NCBI GenBank assembly: GCA_937954195.1
Contig: CALFYR010000634.1
Span: 1 to 5,975, forward strand
Direction: 5' to 3'
Length of the DNA stretch: 5,975 bases
Origin: an uncultured Dehalococcoidia bacterium
GTDB lineage: Bacteria; Chloroflexota; Dehalococcoidia; Tepidiformales; Tepidiformaceae
In this document: positions 5,690 to 5,975 of the stretch, in pieces
How positions within the stretch are numbered: position 1 is the first letter of the stretch
How the letters are laid out: every line of letters starts with the position of its first letter
Notes under the pieces: model-generated
The model's input: the letters and a program-made list of their open reading frames with translations, nothing else
Told to the model about the DNA's origin: nothing
Databases searched by the model: none
Position numbers and translations under genes: made by a program

Positions 5690-5975
5690 ACGCAACGCCC
5701 GCACCAGGGTTAGTCTCCGCAGTGCGGCCGGGATCGCTCGCCGATGAGGCGGGCATTGAGCCGGGCGACGCCATCGTTTCGGCGAACGGGCATGTGCTTC
5801 GCGATGTGGTGGACCTGCAGTTCTATGCGGCCGAGCACGAGGTGGAGATCCTGGTCAAGAAGGCGAACGGGCTGGACGACCTGGTGCTGTTCGAAAAGGA
5901 CATCGACGAGGACCTGGGGCTGGAGTTCGAGCGGGCGACCTGGGACGAGGTCATCCTCTGCAACAACAACTGCTT
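5686..5975 (+). CDS. DUF512/PDZ radical-SAM-type protein, N-terminal part (truncated by the window end)
   Basis: An open frame starts at the ATG that overlaps the ispH stop (ATGA) and runs off the window after 96 full codons. Residues 9-60 form a PDZ-like domain: LVSAVRPGSLADEAGIEPGD, then AIVSANGHVLRDVVDLQFYAAE. EKDIDEDLGLEFE (70-82) is characteristic of the DUF512 family, and the sequence ends CNNNC (C92 and C96). This matches the first two cysteines of the CxxxCxxC iron-sulfur motif that DUF512 proteins carry after their PDZ region; the third would lie past the window. The biochemical role of the family is not established. There is no clear SD, so translation probably depends on coupling to ispH. 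In related clusters the GTPase gene der often follows. The identification is strong for the visible part. Confidence 0.85.
   Translation, partial: MNATPAPGLVSAVRPGSLADEAGIEPGDAIVSANGHVLRDVVDLQFYAAEHEVEILVKKANGLDDLVLFEKDIDEDLGLEFERATWDEVILCNNNC

Noticed and set aside
4580..5704. 374-residue open frame on the minus strand opposite ispH
   Set aside because: It is fully antisense to a motif-complete ispH, is rich in His/Arg without recognisable domains, and is the expected shadow of GC-rich coding sequence.

Overview
The window is a gene-dense, GC-rich bacterial segment with every supportable gene on the + strand. The gene order, the Thr-Pro-rich surface-protein linkers and the GC-rich overlapping gene style together suggest a Chloroflexota bacterium, possibly of the Dehalococcoidia/Tepidiformia side. 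This placement is an inference from style and synteny, not from a phylogenetic marker.

Layout. Positions 1-57 are a short leader with promoter-like hexamers, a small dyad and a strong Shine-Dalgarno (SD) site. A two-CBS-domain protein follows (58-501). After a 58-base gap holding a hairpin anchored on the stop codon comes a large exported, membrane-anchored protein (560-2590). It has a signal peptide, two jelly-roll-like modules, Thr-Pro linkers, a lamin-tail domain and a C-terminal membrane anchor. It overlaps by 11 bases an RsuA/RluB-type pseudouridine synthase (2580-3350). Then come cytidylate kinase cmk (3374-4060), a PlsC-type acyltransferase (4045-4785), ispH (4760-5689), and the start of a DUF512/PDZ radical-SAM-type protein (5686 to the window end, truncated).

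How they fit together. From rluB onward this is the housekeeping cluster rluB-cmk-plsC-ispH-DUF512, well known from Firmicutes and relatives, where der (engA) often comes next. It combines rRNA modification, CMP/dCMP phosphorylation, phospholipid acylation and the last step of MEP-pathway isoprenoid synthesis. Stop/start overlaps of 16, 26 and 4 bases link cmk through DUF512, which suggests one translationally coupled transcript. A likely internal promoter for ispH sits in the tail of plsC. Two departures stand out: the lamin-tail surface protein occupies the place where scpA/scpB often precede rluB, and no rpsA lies between ispH and DUF512.

No tRNA, rRNA, mobile element, CRISPR array or convincing intrinsic terminator was seen. 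The long minus-strand open frames are GC-driven shadows of the plus-strand genes. The least ordinary parts are the lamin-tail protein, its coupling to rluB, and the stop-codon hairpins and embedded promoter. I see no clear evidence of a wholly new multi-gene system.
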